DNA of 64,000 nt from Parachlamydiales bacterium (GTDB taxonomy: Bacteria; Chlamydiota; Chlamydiia; Chlamydiales; Rhabdochlamydiaceae), in assembly GCA_023265455.1 (NCBI GenBank), contig JAHFTQ010000003.1, forward strand, positions 37,907-101,906. The letters are read 5' to 3'. The translations under genes were made by a program, and so were the position numbers. Position 1 is the first letter of the stretch. Each line of letters begins with the position of its first letter. This document shows positions 51,737 through 59,282 of the stretch, piece after piece. The notes beneath the pieces were generated by a model. The model did no database searches, was not told where the DNA came from, and saw nothing but the letters and a program-made list of their open reading frames with translations.

Positions 51737-51862
51737 AAAAACTCCTTTTTTAAAAACTGATTAATTATATAAAATAATGATTTTTAAATCAATACAAAAC
51801 AAATCATAAATAAAATATTTTAACCTATTGCTTAGAACGAGTTAGTATGCCATGATTTTCGC

Positions 51863-53002
51863 ATGATTTGGTTGGTTTTGCTTGTGCTCTTAGGATCTTG
51901 CGCTATCCCCTACTATCATGAATCTGCCAAGCTCATGCAAGAAGGGCACTTTGACGCGGCCACACTCCCCCTAGCAAAGGCTGATCTCCCCTATCAAGGC
52001 ACCAATGAATCTCCCCTGCTGCTCCTTTCAAGAGCGATGGTCTATTTCCACAGCAGTAAATACACCTCAAGCGCCCATGATTTTGAAAAGGCCCTGGATG
52101 CTATCGATTATTACAGCCAAACCTCTACTCCCGAAATCGCAGGGCAAGTGCTCATTCAAGACAGCCTCGGAGCGTACGTTCCCCCACCGTTTGAAGTCAG
52201 CTTGGCTAGGTTTTATCAAGCCTTGGCCTTCTTACATCAAAATGACGAAGATAGCGCGGCTGCCACGCTCTATTATTTGGAAAACCACCTCGCCCCCTCA
52301 GAACAAAACCCGTTAGCTTCTTACCTGCTGGCAACTCTTTTCCAACGGAGGGGTGATGTGAGCAACGCTCGTATTCTATACTCGCGTGTAAAAACGCCAG
52401 AGACAGCTCCTACAGTTCTTGTCATCCACCACCGAGGCCAAGCCCCCTTAAAATCTTCTCAGATGGCCCCCGTCAGCATGGTGAGCGCAGCCCTCGTTGA
52501 AAAGCTTTTAGACTCACAAAATATCCGTCCTGCTCTTTCGACTTTAACGGGCATCCCGATTCCCCACTTAGAAAGCGGGTTTATTCCCCACTCTTCTCTC
52601 CTGATGGTCAATAACAAACGGCACCTTCCCAGTCTAAGCTACGATATCAGGCAAGCCGCCTCCACCTCCCTTAAAAAAGAGATGCCTCTGATTGCTGCGC
52701 GTGCAGCAGCGCGCCTTTTGATCCGGAGAGGCCTTGTTGCTTCAACCCACAAAAATTATCAGCCTTTGATGGATGCGGCGATGTTAATTTCAAATTTGAC
52801 CACAGAGGCGGATACCAGGAGCTGGGCATCCCTCCCAGCCCATATTGACCTTTATGCGCTGGATCTCCCCCCCGGAGAGCACTTATTACGCCTGGGGAAG
52901 CATGAGAAACGGGTCACCGTTTCATCCAAAAATCTTGTCGTAGTTGAGGTTTTTCAGCCAAAGAGCGACAATGTCTACATTTCAACCGAGGAAGCTTTAT
53001 GA
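51863..53002 (+). CDS. Lipoprotein with TPR-like repeats (COG3014-like)
   Basis: This 379-residue protein has a short lipoprotein signal (IWLVLLVLLGSC, Cys13). Residues 20-190 form TPR-like helix pairs (SRAMVYFHSSKYTSSAHDFE, FYQALAFLHQNDEDSAAATL), and the rest is a mixed domain with VLVIHHRGQAP. This layout matches COG3014 lipoproteins, which are commonly encoded before an LpoB/YcfM-like gene, as here (ATGA overlap). It should sit in the outer membrane facing the periplasm. Function unknown. Confidence 0.75.
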   Translation: MIWLVLLVLLGSCAIPYYHESAKLMQEGHFDAATLPLAKADLPYQGTNESPLLLLSRAMVYFHSSKYTSSAHDFEKALDAIDYYSQTSTPEIAGQVLIQDSLGAYVPPPFEVSLARFYQALAFLHQNDEDSAAATLYYLENHLAPSEQNPLASYLLATLFQRRGDVSNARILYSRVKTPETAPTVLVIHHRGQAPLKSSQMAPVSMVSAALVEKLLDSQNIRPALSTLTGIPIPHLESGFIPHSSLLMVNNKRHLPSLSYDIRQAASTSLKKEMPLIAARAAARLLIRRGLVASTHKNYQPLMDAAMLISNLTTEADTRSWASLPAHIDLYALDLPPGEHLLRLGKHEKRVTVSSKNLVVVEVFQPKSDNVYISTEEAL

Positions 53003-53607
53003 AAAAACAAGTTTTAATGGCCCCTTCACTACTTCTCGCACTACTTCTCGCAGGCTGCGGAAGAAATATCCGCACAGCGGAAGACATCACTCCGGGCAAT
53101 ACTAAAGAGACCCATATGAGCTGGAAATACGGTGCAACCGACATCCGCATCCAGACGGGCAAGCTCACCAAAGAACTCGTTGACCGCTGGGCTCAGCGTA
53201 CCCATTACGATTTTGCAAGTGGCAAACCCCGCATTATCGTCACCCATATGGATAACCGCACCGACATGGTGATTTCAACCGACATGATCCGCGATATCAT
53301 CGAGCACACTGCTGTTGAAGATGGCCGAGTGACCATGGTCGTGGGCGACTCTAAAGACGAACGAGAGCTCGACACTTGGCTTCAAAAAATCCTCAAAGAT
53401 CCGAAATATTCCAATAAAAGCCGTGTGGATAACCGAGAAGTCACCGCTCCTCAGTTTTTAGCTAAAATCCGCCTCGTCAAAGCCATGACTGAGCAAAAAA
53501 GATACGATATCGAAGAATACCTCATGACATTGACACTTTACGATCTCGAAACTCAACAAATTGTCGATTCTGCAACAGATATATTGCGGAAAAAGGTGAA
53601 AATTTAA
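52999..53607 (+). CDS. LpoB-like lipoprotein (putative penicillin-binding protein activator)
   Basis: This 202-residue protein has lipoprotein signal SLLLALLLAGC (Cys20). The mature domain resembles LpoB/YcfM: PRIIVTHMDNRTDMVISTDM, IRDIIEHTAVEDGRVTMV and C-terminal TLTLYDLETQQIVDSATDIL. In E. coli LpoB activates the class A synthase PBP1b from the outer membrane. Pathogenic Chlamydia have no class A PBP, so the partner here is uncertain. It overlaps the COG3014-like gene by four bases. Confidence 0.78.
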   Translation: MKKQVLMAPSLLLALLLAGCGRNIRTAEDITPGNTKETHMSWKYGATDIRIQTGKLTKELVDRWAQRTHYDFASGKPRIIVTHMDNRTDMVISTDMIRDIIEHTAVEDGRVTMVVGDSKDERELDTWLQKILKDPKYSNKSRVDNREVTAPQFLAKIRLVKAMTEQKRYDIEEYLMTLTLYDLETQQIVDSATDILRKKVKI

Positions 53608-53621
53608 ATACTGGCTCAATT

Positions 53622-53705
53622 GCCCAGGTGGTGGAATTGGTAGACACAACAGATTTAGGTTCTGTTGCTCGTAAGGGTATGCAGGTTCGAGTCCTGTCTT
53701 GGGCA
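53622..53705 (+). tRNA. tRNA-Leu (anticodon TAG)
   Basis: The acceptor GCCCAGG pairs with CTTGGGC. The anticodon arm ACAGA-TTTAGGT-TCTGT gives TAG, a long variable arm follows (TGCTCGTAAGGGTAT region), and the T-arm is GCAGGTTCGAGTCCTGT. The discriminator is A and CCA is not encoded. Length 84. Confidence 0.96.
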
Positions 53706-53711
53706 TTTCAC

Positions 53712-53743
53712 CGGAGACATCTTCAGAAATGACGATGTCTCCG
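53712..53743 (+). terminator. Hairpin after tRNA-Leu
   Basis: CGGAGACATC (53712-53721) pairs perfectly with GATGTCTCCG (53734-53743) over a 12-base loop, followed by CATTTTC. It is suited to end the tRNA transcript, and also lies past the convergent SDR gene. Confidence 0.65.
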
Positions 53744-53763
53744 CATTTTCTAGATTTGTGACA

Positions 53764-54462
53764 TTACAAACTCCACCCTCCATCAATATGCAAGACACTT
53801 CCCGTCATATATGTATTTTTTATAACCAGAAGGGCCGCATCGGCTAAATCTTCTGGTTCGCCTACTTTTTGGGCGGGTAAGCTTGCAGCTGCTGCAGCCT
53901 TTGCTTTTCGTTTTTCTTCCGGTGGGAGTGCATCCCAGCGGCCTGTATCAACAGTGCCAGGGGCAATGACATTGACTCGGATGGGAGAAAATTCGAGCGC
54001 CAACACTCGAGCAAGCCCTTCAAGTCCTGAATTGATGAGCGCCACAATGCTGCCGCCCTTCATCGCCTTGTGCCCAATGATGCCGCCGAAGAACGTGATG
54101 CTGCCATGAGGTTGGAGATATTTAATCGCAGCTTTTGCTGCAAAAAGAGAACCGAGCAGTTTGGTGTTGATCATCCCATAGATTTTTTCTGTGGAGAGTT
54201 CGACCAGCGGCTGAAACGCCGTTTGAGTCGAAGTGATGACCAAATGATCAAATGAGCCCACCTCTTGAAAGAACTGGGGAAGCCTGTCAAATTGGGTGAT
54301 ATCGAGGATTTTGCTTAAAGCGTGCTTTCCAAGCAGCCGAACTGCGGCTTCAAGAGTTTCTCTCGAACGACCTGCAATCACCACTTGATGGCCTTCTTGG
54401 ATGAGTTTTTTAGCGAGTGTAAATCCGATTCCTGTAGCTCCGCCGATAATGATTGTTTTCAC
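53764..54462 (-). CDS. Short-chain dehydrogenase-like protein lacking the YxxxK motif
   Basis: In this 232-residue protein the nucleotide-binding start is IIIGGATGIGFTLAKKLI and the NADP-type discriminator is GRSRETLE. Later SDR landmarks are present: FFGGIIG, then RVNVIAPGTVDTGRWD and GSVLHIDGGWSL. At the place of the catalytic YxxxK the sequence is VALIN (in GSIVALINSGLEGLARVLAL), so both Tyr and Lys are replaced. A subgroup of SDRs shares this change. The GTG start overlaps the deacetylase stop (GTGA), which indicates a two-gene unit. Confidence 0.85.
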   Translation of the reverse strand: MKTIIIGGATGIGFTLAKKLIQEGHQVVIAGRSRETLEAAVRLLGKHALSKILDITQFDRLPQFFQEVGSFDHLVITSTQTAFQPLVELSTEKIYGMINTKLLGSLFAAKAAIKYLQPHGSITFFGGIIGHKAMKGGSIVALINSGLEGLARVLALEFSPIRVNVIAPGTVDTGRWDALPPEEKRKAKAAAAASLPAQKVGEPEDLADAALLVIKNTYMTGSVLHIDGGWSL

Positions 54463-55325
54463 TGGTTATATTCCTGTTCGGAATGATCAATGAGCGGATT
54501 TTCTTCAGCGAGAACCACGGCTGCGATTTCATCTTTTCGTTTGAATGAGATATTTGCATGGGTTTTAGCGTATTGGATAAACCGATCCACGGCTTGGACA
54601 TAGGCTGGAGTTCCACCGATGCGATCGTGCAAACTGATCGACATCATCCGTCTGCGGTGTTTGCCTTCTGCATAGAGTTGATCGAATTCGTACTTAATTT
54701 GTTGGAAAAACTGTTCAGCAGAATAATTTTTTCCTTCGATCAATACCATGTCATTGTTTCGTAATGTATAAGGAACCACCGCGAATTTTTTGCCGCTAAC
54801 CATCGAGATAAAGGGCTCATCCCGACTCACATCATCGATATGATAAAGAAATCCTAAATCGGCCAAAATCTTCATCGTATTCTTACTTCTGCGAAGCCAG
54901 TTGCAGTTATAGCCTACCGCTCGATTCCCTGTAATTTTCTGAAGAGCCTCTACTCCTTCTTGAATGAATTGTTTCTCTTTTTCGTATGACATGTCGTATT
55001 GGCTCGACCAACGGATGCCATGCCCTGCAATTTCATGGCCACGGTCTGCGATGGCTTTGGCGACCGTTGGGTTTTTTAACGCGGATTCTCCAACGATATG
55101 AGATGTAACTTTGATGTTGTACTTATCCCAAAGGTTGAGCATCCTTCCGATCCCTTCTTTATGACCATAGGCAAACCAACTCTTTGCGGGTAGATCTGGA
55201 ACTCCTTTCGGCAGGGGACTGCCTGAAAAAGGACTTTCCGCGCCTTCCGGTTCTCCCCCTGCTTCAAACTGCATGCTGATTGAAATGACTAATTGTTCCC
55301 CATTCGGCCAATACTTTTTATTCAT
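54459..55325 (-). CDS. Polysaccharide deacetylase family protein (PuuE-like)
   Basis: This 288-residue protein has a NodB-homology fold of the type seen in allantoinase-like PuuE proteins: RMLNLWDKYNIKVTSHIVGE, GHEIAGHGIRWSSQ (metal-binding His pair), and a late SISLHDRIGGTPAYVQAVDR. There is no signal peptide, so a cytoplasmic small-molecule substrate is more likely than a polysaccharide. GGGGATG precedes the ATG. It is coupled to the SDR gene downstream. Confidence 0.83.
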   Translation of the reverse strand: MNKKYWPNGEQLVISISMQFEAGGEPEGAESPFSGSPLPKGVPDLPAKSWFAYGHKEGIGRMLNLWDKYNIKVTSHIVGESALKNPTVAKAIADRGHEIAGHGIRWSSQYDMSYEKEKQFIQEGVEALQKITGNRAVGYNCNWLRRSKNTMKILADLGFLYHIDDVSRDEPFISMVSGKKFAVVPYTLRNNDMVLIEGKNYSAEQFFQQIKYEFDQLYAEGKHRRRMMSISLHDRIGGTPAYVQAVDRFIQYAKTHANISFKRKDEIAAVVLAEENPLIDHSEQEYNQ

Positions 55326-55368
55326 AATTACATCCCCTCTTTACCTCCTAATACAATAGGTCACATTT

Positions 55369-55980
55369 TTAATAAATAATGTTTAAAAGCTGCAGTTCTT
55401 GCTGGACTTGAAGCGGGCTCTGGCAGACAATCCCTTTGATTCCAAACTTTTGGGCAACCCGGATATTGTCTTCTCGGTCATCGATAAAAACCGATTCTTC
55501 TCCCTTAAGCTGATACGTATTTAGAAGCGCCTGATAAATTTGAGGTTGAGGCTTGATGGCCCCGACCTCATAGGAATAGACTTGACCATGGGGGTACCGA
55601 AAAAAATCATGCAGCTGGAGAAGCTCTTGATGGAGCTCTTGCGGCATGTTCGATAGAATATAGACTTTGTATCCTTGCCTTCTGACTTCATGGAAAAGAT
55701 CGATCATCTCAGCAATAGGACGTAGCTGAAATACGAGCTTTTGCACACAGTAGGCGAAAACCTCTTTGTCATACTGAGCAGGTAATTTGGAAATAACCTC
55801 TTCACGTGTTAGGCATCCCCCATCATGGGAAGCCCAGAGTAGCGAGTCAAAAATTTCAATGAAGTGAGCCGGAAGCTCTAGCCTTTGTAAAAAATCGACA
55901 GGGCTCCATTCCAACAAGACTCCCCCAAGATCGAAGACGATGTTTTTGTACTGGCTGACCATTTGACTAGGCTCTTGCAT
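55369..55980 (-). CDS. HAD-superfamily hydrolase (HAD-IA)
   Basis: This 203-residue protein shows HAD motifs in order: motif I DLGGVL (first Asp nucleophile; the usual second Asp position is Gly, as in YihX-type enzymes), motif II ILSNMP, motif III Lys in GAIKPQPQIY, and motif IV FIDDREDNI. It is probably a sugar-phosphate or small-phosphate phosphatase. Starts at 55980 and 55962 (MVSQYKN) are both possible and neither has a strong ribosome site. It lies between the deacetylase gene and tRNA-Ser. Confidence 0.85.
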   Translation of the reverse strand: MQEPSQMVSQYKNIVFDLGGVLLEWSPVDFLQRLELPAHFIEIFDSLLWASHDGGCLTREEVISKLPAQYDKEVFAYCVQKLVFQLRPIAEMIDLFHEVRRQGYKVYILSNMPQELHQELLQLHDFFRYPHGQVYSYEVGAIKPQPQIYQALLNTYQLKGEESVFIDDREDNIRVAQKFGIKGIVCQSPLQVQQELQLLNIIY

Positions 55981-55995
55981 CCAAGGTTAAGAATA

Positions 55996-56080
55996 CGGAA
56001 GAGGTAGGATTCGAACCCACGGTCGGTTGCCCGACAACTGTTTTCAAGACAGCCGCAATCGGCCACTCTGCCACTCTTCC
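55996..56080 (-). tRNA. tRNA-Ser (anticodon TGA)
   Basis: The acceptor GGAAGAG pairs with CTCTTCC, with discriminator G. The anticodon loop CTTGAAA gives TGA. A long variable arm (TTGTCGGGCAACCGACC region) is followed by the T-arm GTGGGTTCGAATCCTAC. Length 85. Confidence 0.96.
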
Positions 56081-56197
56081 GTAGGGAGCCACTATACCTG
56101 GGTCAAAAATTTCCCTCAACGTCAAAAAAATCGATGACTTAAATTTAAGGCTTCGGGTAGAGTCGTGCCTTTTACAACCCTTTAAAGGAGGTTTTTT

Positions 56198-57139
56198 ATG
56201 GCTGGACAAGTGCCGTCTTTTATACCCACGTCTTATGTCGCGTTCAGAGGTTCTGCTGAAGCTATTCAATGTTTGGTTGGGCACAGCGCTTCCCTTACAG
56301 ACATTACCATCAACCCCCCAACAATGCTACTGCAAGCGCAGGGGACCAATGCCCCCCATTCGCTCTCAGATCTTTTTGCAAAAAAGATTGAGTCGGCTTT
56401 CAATCTTGGACATGAGACACTTAAAAATGTTATCGAAAATAGCCTTAGCGTCACAGCAGTTTTTGCAGCGTCAAAGGCTATTAACACTGTCCTGCCACTG
56501 GCTTCTTGGGCCGTCAAGAAATTGCCTGAACGTGTCACAAACCTAGCAGCTTATGTTCCAGGTATTCCAGCTGGGAACCTGCTGAAATTTTTAGGGTTGC
56601 TTATCCTTGTCACACCAGCATTAGAGCCCCTAGTGAAAAAAATTCTGCTCCCCCCCGTCGATGAGAAAAAAGTAGAAGTCTCGTCTAAAATCGAATCTCC
56701 AAAAGTCACGACAGAAAGAGAAACTCGCTCCACTACAGTAGTGCGGAAAAAATCTGAGGATTCTGGTTCTGATGACGAAAATAGCACAATACGGAGACAA
56801 CAGCATCAGCAAAATGATGACATCATATATGACGACGAATTCAAACCCGCCGTCTCCTCTAACGTCACAAAAAAACTTAGCACTGCAAATATTCTTCAAA
56901 TGAAAGCGATTTGCGGCTTGGTCACCTTTATTGTGGCAAGGAAGATCGGATGGAACATCAGCATCGTGAGTGGAGTTGCTAGTGCGGCTCTTCTTTACCC
57001 GCTGGCTGAGTCTATTGGAAAAACCGCTGGTGAACGTTTAAGTCAGTTTTATGAGACGTTTCAGAATGACGGGCTCAGAGCTGCAGTGAGCAGCAGCTTC
57101 CGCTCTAGAAATGTTCGTTCTTATAGAGACAACGATTAA
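56198..57139 (+). CDS. Unknown membrane-associated protein
   Basis: This 313-residue protein has two hydrophobic regions, about 85-150 (VTAVFAASKAINTVLPLASW and FLGLLILVTPALEPLV) and about 235-270 (ICGLVTFIVARKIGW, VSGVASAALLYPLA). They are separated by a long disordered stretch rich in Ser, Glu, Gln and Arg (about 155-220). AAAGGAGG precedes the ATG. A clear terminator follows. The layout, two membrane hairpins joined by a polar linker, resembles other accessory membrane proteins in this window. No family recognised. Confidence 0.62.
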   Translation: MAGQVPSFIPTSYVAFRGSAEAIQCLVGHSASLTDITINPPTMLLQAQGTNAPHSLSDLFAKKIESAFNLGHETLKNVIENSLSVTAVFAASKAINTVLPLASWAVKKLPERVTNLAAYVPGIPAGNLLKFLGLLILVTPALEPLVKKILLPPVDEKKVEVSSKIESPKVTTERETRSTTVVRKKSEDSGSDDENSTIRRQQHQQNDDIIYDDEFKPAVSSNVTKKLSTANILQMKAICGLVTFIVARKIGWNISIVSGVASAALLYPLAESIGKTAGERLSQFYETFQNDGLRAAVSSSFRSRNVRSYRDND

Positions 57140-57146
57140 TCTCGAT

Positions 57147-57180
57147 GTCCCACTTCGGTCAACGGAGTGGGACTTTCTTT
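57147..57180 (+). terminator. Rho-independent terminator
   Basis: GTCCCACTTCG (57147-57157) pairs with CGGAGTGGGAC (57163-57173) over a 5-base loop, with one G-T pair, followed by TTTCTTT. It ends the gene at 56198 and lies at the end of pheS on the other strand, where no T tract follows. Confidence 0.85.
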
Positions 57181-58198
57181 AGAACTGAGAGAGGAAGCGC
57201 AGATCGTTATCTGCAAAGAGGCGGATGTCATCGATGCCGTAGCGCAACATGGCTAGCCGTTCAACTCCCATTCCCCACGCATACCCCGAGTAGACTTCAG
57301 GATCAATCCCCCCATTTTTAAGAACTTCTGGGTGAACCATACCAGCTCCCGCCACTTCAAGCCATCCCGACTTTTTACAGAGGGAGCAGCCTTGTCCTTG
57401 GCATTGAGTGCAGCGGATGTCAATCTCTAGCCCTGGCTCAACAAAAGGAAAATAGCTGGGTCGGAATCGGACTTCGATTTTTCGGTGAAGGATTTTACTC
57501 CAAAACTCTTCCATCGTCGCAAATAGATCAGCAAATGAGACATGTTTATCGACGTAGAGTCCTTCGACTTGGTGGAAGAAGACGTGAGAGCGGGCGCTGA
57601 TATTTTCATTGCGATAGACGGTGCCCGGAGCGATGATCCGAAGAGGGGGGCTGACTTTTTCCATGACGCGGAGCTGGGTATTTGAAGTGTGGGAGCGGAG
57701 CAGCATCTGGGTATCGATATAAAAGGTGTCTTGCATTTCGCGGGCAGGATGGTCGGAGGGAAAATTGAGACCTTCGTAGTTATACCAATCGGAGTCGATG
57801 TCAGGACCGTACTGAACGGAAAATCCCATCCCGGAGAGGATGGTGATGATTTCATCGAGAAAAGAGGATAAAGGATGTTTGCGGCCCATAAAACGGCGGC
57901 GACCAGGAAGGGTGATATCGATCCGTTCTGTAGCGATGCGCTGAGAGAGTTCAGCTTCTTGGAAGCTGAGGAGGGCTTTTTCACAAAGGTCGGTGAGCTC
58001 GACTTTGAGATCATTGATCTGCTTGCCGAGGAGGGGTCTCTCATCGGCAGAGGAATTTCTCAAAGCGCTCATCAAATCTTGAACGGGCCCTTTTTTACCC
58101 AAAAATCGGACCTTGAGCTGTTCAACGTCCGTGGTGTCTTTCACGGACGCGAGCTCAGTTTTGAACTGCTGACGCAGGGCTCCGATTTTCCCTTGCAT
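57179..58198 (-). CDS. pheS: Phenylalanyl-tRNA synthetase alpha subunit
   Basis: This 339-residue catalytic subunit charges tRNA-Phe together with PheT, which is not in this window. An N-terminal coiled coil (1-85) is followed by the class II core: RRRFMGRKHPLSSFLDEI, LNFPSDHPAREMQDTFYI (motif 2 region), VYRNENISARSHVFFHQVEG and motif 3 GYAWGMGVERLAMLRYGI. It is the last gene of the infC-rpmI-rplT-pheS unit, 8 bases after rplT. Confidence 0.96.
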   Translation of the reverse strand: MQGKIGALRQQFKTELASVKDTTDVEQLKVRFLGKKGPVQDLMSALRNSSADERPLLGKQINDLKVELTDLCEKALLSFQEAELSQRIATERIDITLPGRRRFMGRKHPLSSFLDEIITILSGMGFSVQYGPDIDSDWYNYEGLNFPSDHPAREMQDTFYIDTQMLLRSHTSNTQLRVMEKVSPPLRIIAPGTVYRNENISARSHVFFHQVEGLYVDKHVSFADLFATMEEFWSKILHRKIEVRFRPSYFPFVEPGLEIDIRCTQCQGQGCSLCKKSGWLEVAGAGMVHPEVLKNGGIDPEVYSGYAWGMGVERLAMLRYGIDDIRLFADNDLRFLSQF

Positions 58199-58206
58199 GA
58201 GAACTC

Positions 58207-58563
58207 TTAAGCTAGGGCTTTTTGAGCAGTGCCTGCAACAGCAGCGAATCCAGCGGGATCATGAATCGCCATCTCTGACAGCATTTTGCGGTCGATAAGA
58301 CAGCCAGCTTTAGTGAGACCATGGATGAGTTTACTGTAGGACAATCCGTGCAATTTGGCACCGACTGCTAAGCGACTGATCCAGAGACTGCGAAAATCGC
58401 GTTTGCGTTGTTTACGGCCGCGGTAGTTGAAAGCCATCGCTTGCAAAACGCAGTTAGAGGTGAGACGGCGGTGATTTTTTCGATCGCCGACAAACCCCTT
58501 AGCTTGTTTCATTAACCGTTTGCGCTTACGATTACTGTAAGCGGCGTTTGTGACTCTTACCAT
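58207..58563 (-). CDS. rplT: 50S ribosomal protein L20
   Basis: This 118-residue basic protein begins VRVTNAAYSNRKRKRLMKQA, with the family blocks GDRKNHRRLTSNCVLQAMAF, YRGRKQRKRDFRSLWI and RLAVGAKLHGLSYSKLIHGL. L20 is an assembly protein of the 50S subunit and in many bacteria represses the rpmI-rplT mRNA. It starts directly after rpmI. Confidence 0.97.
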   Translation of the reverse strand: MVRVTNAAYSNRKRKRLMKQAKGFVGDRKNHRRLTSNCVLQAMAFNYRGRKQRKRDFRSLWISRLAVGAKLHGLSYSKLIHGLTKAGCLIDRKMLSEMAIHDPAGFAAVAGTAQKALA

Positions 58564-58564
58564 A

Positions 58565-58759
58565 TTATACTCCCATTAAACGTGCATACATTTTGGTCTG
58601 ACTATTATCGACCAAGGTGTCTTTTCTAAGACGACGCTTGCGGTTTGAGGCTTTGCCAGCTAATAAGTGGCGGCGGCCTGGACGGCGGCGTTTGAGTTTG
58701 CCAGTTCCCGTCACTTTGAAGCGGGCTAGCATAGCTTTGCGTGTTTTCATTTTTGGCAT
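58565..58759 (-). CDS. rpmI: 50S ribosomal protein L35
   Basis: This 64-residue basic protein starts [20 protein letters not shown] and then [20 protein letters not shown], the standard L35 sequence. It lies between infC and rplT with one or few bases at each junction, in the conserved infC-rpmI-rplT order. Confidence 0.97.
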   Translation of the reverse strand: MPKMKTRKAMLARFKVTGTGKLKRRRPGRRHLLAGKASNRKRRLRKDTLVDNSQTKMYARLMGV

Positions 58760-58772
58760 AATCTTTCCTTAT

Positions 58773-59282
58773 TTAAGCCTTCTTTTTTGCGCCGGGAGCG
58801 ACTACGACCGTCAGCGCTTTTCCGAAGAATTTAGCAGGCGACTCTGGAGCGGCGATATCAGCCAAGGCGCCTAACATGCGCTGCACGACTTTTTGCCCAA
58901 ACTCCGGATGCATCATCTCTCTTCCTCGGAAGATACAGGTAATCTTGACTTTGTTGCCTTTCTCGATGAACTCCCGCGCCGACCGAAGTTTGGTCTGGAC
59001 GTCGTGCTCATCGGTATTAGGTTTCACTTTAACCTCTTTTACCTTGACCTCATGCTGAGATTTTTTACTCTCTTTTGCCTTTTTGGTCTGCTGGTAGCGG
59101 TATTTTCCAAAATCTATAATTTTGCACACCGGAGGGTCAGCTGTCGGCGCAATCTCTACGAGATCAAGGCCCGACTCTTCAGCTCTATGGAGTGCATCTA
59201 CAAGGGTTAAAACCCCTAACTGGTTGCCATCTTTATCGATGACACGCATTCTCGAAGCGCGTATTTCTCTATTAACTCTCAA
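58773..59282 (-). CDS. infC: Translation initiation factor IF-3
   Basis: This 169-residue factor shows REIRASRMRVIDKDGNQLGV at the N-terminus, DLVEIAPTADPPVCKIIDFG, YRYQQTKKAKESKKSQHEVK across the linker helix and HDVQTKLRSAREFIEKGNKV in the C-domain. It splits 70S ribosomes and checks the start codon. The best start is TTG 59282, a weak codon overlapping the upstream gene's stop by 11 bases; no ATG lies close enough. IF-3 genes often use rare starts for autoregulation. Confidence 0.94.
   Translation of the reverse strand: MRVNREIRASRMRVIDKDGNQLGVLTLVDALHRAEESGLDLVEIAPTADPPVCKIIDFGKYRYQQTKKAKESKKSQHEVKVKEVKVKPNTDEHDVQTKLRSAREFIEKGNKVKITCIFRGREMMHPEFGQKVVQRMLGALADIAAPESPAKFFGKALTVVVAPGAKKKA

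Larger units (their letters stand above)
51035..51845 (+). repeat. 38-bp direct repeats bracketing a membrane-protein gene
   Basis: The 38 bases at 51035-51072 recur at 51808-51845 with three mismatches (shared end AGAACGAGTTAG preceded by an A/T tract). The Inc-like gene 51119-51736 and its terminator lie between them. Either a cassette inserted with duplication, or a shared promoter-like leader was copied. Confidence 0.8.

Noticed and set aside
55967..56284. 105-codon minus-strand frame covering tRNA-Ser
   Set aside because: Its C-terminal half (GRVAEWPIAAVLKT-type sequence) is the familiar false translation of a tRNA-Ser gene.
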